A stretch of 23,742 nt of DNA, from NCBI GenBank assembly GCA_023230825.1, contig JALNWO010000014.1:1-23742 (forward strand), written 5' to 3'. Shown here in pieces: positions 23,018 to 23,742 of the stretch. Position numbers and translations under genes: made by a program. The notes beneath the pieces are model-generated. The model saw only the letters and a program-made list of their open reading frames with translations. It was not told where the DNA came from and did no database searches. How positions within the stretch are numbered: the stretch's first letter is position 1; each line of letters begins with the position of its first letter. The stretch is from Acholeplasmataceae bacterium. GTDB taxonomy: Bacteria; Bacillota_I; Bacilli_A; Acholeplasmatales; Acholeplasmataceae.

Positions 23018-23560
23018 GTGCGTATTATTGGTGGGACTTACCGAAGCTTAAAGCTTAAGCGAGTGCCTTCAGATAAAACAAGAGAAACCGCTGATTTTGT
23101 TCGTGAAGCTGTTTTTAACTTGCTGCAAAACCATGTTCATGGTGTTGTCCTTGATTTATTTGCCGGTTCAGGCGCATACGGTTTAGAAGCTTTATCAAGA
23201 GGTGCGAGTTATTTATATGCCATCGATTTTGATAAAGATGCAGTCCAAACGATTTTCACCAATGTGAAAACATTAGGTGTCATGGATAAAGTGACCATAT
23301 TACAACGTGATTATCAACAGTTTATTAAAACAACGATATCAACACGGTTTAACCTCGTTTTTTTAGATCCACCATATACGTTTGCATCGTTTGCGGAGCT
23401 ACTAGAAAAAGTCAATGACTTAGTTGCTGATCACGGTATGGTTGTTTGTGAAACCGAAAAAAAGAAACCCATGCCCGATCGAATTGGGGATCTTATTTTG
23501 TATAAATCGCGAACATATGGGCGAAAACAAATTACCATTTATGAGAAACAAAAAGTCTAA
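23018..23560 (+). CDS. rsmD: 16S rRNA (guanine(966)-N2)-methyltransferase RsmD
   Basis: 180 residues, the usual length. Motif I DLFAGSGAYGLEALSRGA (46-63), the acidic end of strand 2 AIDFD (68-72) and catalytic motif IV DPPY (117-120) identify the N6/N2 methyltransferase family; the N-terminus MRIIGGTYR and the later PSDKTRETADFVREAVFN are typical of RsmD. It modifies G966 of 16S rRNA during 30S assembly. The GTG start at 23018 is chosen over TTG 23012 because it matches the family N-terminus and stands about 7 bases after AAAGGTGA. The stop codon lies in the terminator. Confidence 0.94.
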   Translation: MRIIGGTYRSLKLKRVPSDKTRETADFVREAVFNLLQNHVHGVVLDLFAGSGAYGLEALSRGASYLYAIDFDKDAVQTIFTNVKTLGVMDKVTILQRDYQQFIKTTISTRFNLVFLDPPYTFASFAELLEKVNDLVADHGMVVCETEKKKPMPDRIGDLILYKSRTYGRKQITIYEKQKV

Positions 23561-23580
23561 CCTCGTGTTAGACTTTTTTA
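23553..23580 (+). terminator. Intrinsic terminator of rsmD
   Basis: GTCTAAC (23555-23561), loop CTCGT, GTTAGAC (23567-23573), then six T; flanking A and T residues extend the stem. The 5' arm includes the rsmD stop codon. A second, weaker hairpin CGAAG/CTTCG followed by T5 lies at about 23613-23635. Confidence 0.87.
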
Positions 23581-23639
23581 TGCTTAAGATAACGCTTTAA
23601 GAATAATGAAGCGAAGGATAATTTCTTCGTTTTTATTGC

Positions 23640-23668
23640 TTGTATTTATTGTCTTTTTAAAGTAGAAT
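23640..23668 (+). promoter_or_regulatory. Promoter for the gene at the right edge
   Basis: TTGTAT (23640-23645), 17-base spacer, TAGAAT (23663-23668), 26 bases before the ATG. Confidence 0.65.
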
Positions 23669-23694
23669 AGAAACGTAGATAGGAGATGAACAAG

Positions 23695-23742
23695 ATGATG
23701 GATATTCAAATTTGGTTATTTATAGTCTTATTAATCGGTGTA
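23695..23742 (+). CDS. Start of a membrane-anchored protein (partial)
   Basis: Sixteen codons are visible: MMDIQIWLFIVLLIGV, running off the window. AGGAG at 23681-23685 and the promoter upstream support a real start (ATG 23695; ATG 23698 is the alternative). The hydrophobic N-terminus suggests a single membrane anchor. Proteins with a short anchor of this kind include RNase Y and the UPF0154/YneF family, but too little is present to choose. Confidence 0.65.
   Translation, partial: MMDIQIWLFIVLLIGV

Overview
The window looks like chromosomal DNA of a low-GC, wall-less or reduced Firmicutes relative of the Tenericutes/Mollicutes type (an Acholeplasma- or Izemoplasma-like organism). The genes are compact and often overlap by 1-20 bases, Shine-Dalgarno sites are strong, intergenic gaps are short, and A/T-ending codons dominate. 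TGA is a normal stop (obgE, ruvB and panT-like genes end in TGA), so the code is standard and not the Mycoplasma/Spiroplasma code. The lineage is inferred from gene order and style; no rRNA is present.

Layout. 1-1386: end of rpmA (L27), terminator, obgE. 1431-5042, the only minus-strand gene: a 1203-residue coiled-coil protein of unknown function. It converges on obgE and diverges from ruvA. 5142-7729: ruvA-ruvB-queA. 7779-8422: a small membrane-anchored PTS EIIB-like protein without the catalytic cysteine, coupled to HPr. 8458-10947: trmB, an M42 aminopeptidase and an aldo/keto reductase, all overlapping. 11077-12760: an ECF-type S component (probably pantothenate) overlapping type III pantothenate kinase (coaX), a short CoA-supply operon. 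12838-15767: phospho-sugar mutase and aminopeptidase P. 15818-18429: a tightly overlapped four-gene cassette (secreted beta-rich protein, membrane-anchored protein, small ABC ATPase, ABC permease) that I cannot assign to a named system. 18464-20041: consensus promoter, long attenuator leader, then infC-rpmI-rplT. 20099-21556: an unrecognised eight-helix membrane protein. 21731-21891: a structured RNA with its own promoter and a 6S-like fold. 21943-23560: second M42 peptidase and rsmD. 23695-end: start of a membrane-anchored protein.

Most of the window is core housekeeping. The items that deserve attention are: (i) L20 carries an approximately 85-residue C-terminal extension ending in a SAP/Rho-N-like nucleic-acid-binding motif; (ii) the cysteine-less EIIB-like membrane protein is coupled to HPr at the position where tgt/yajC commonly follow queA; (iii) the secreted protein/ABC cassette at 15818-18429; (iv) the 6S-like RNA; (v) the giant coiled-coil protein; (vi) infC uses an AUU start behind an L20-type attenuator leader. 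No insertion sequence, CRISPR array, tRNA or rRNA was seen.
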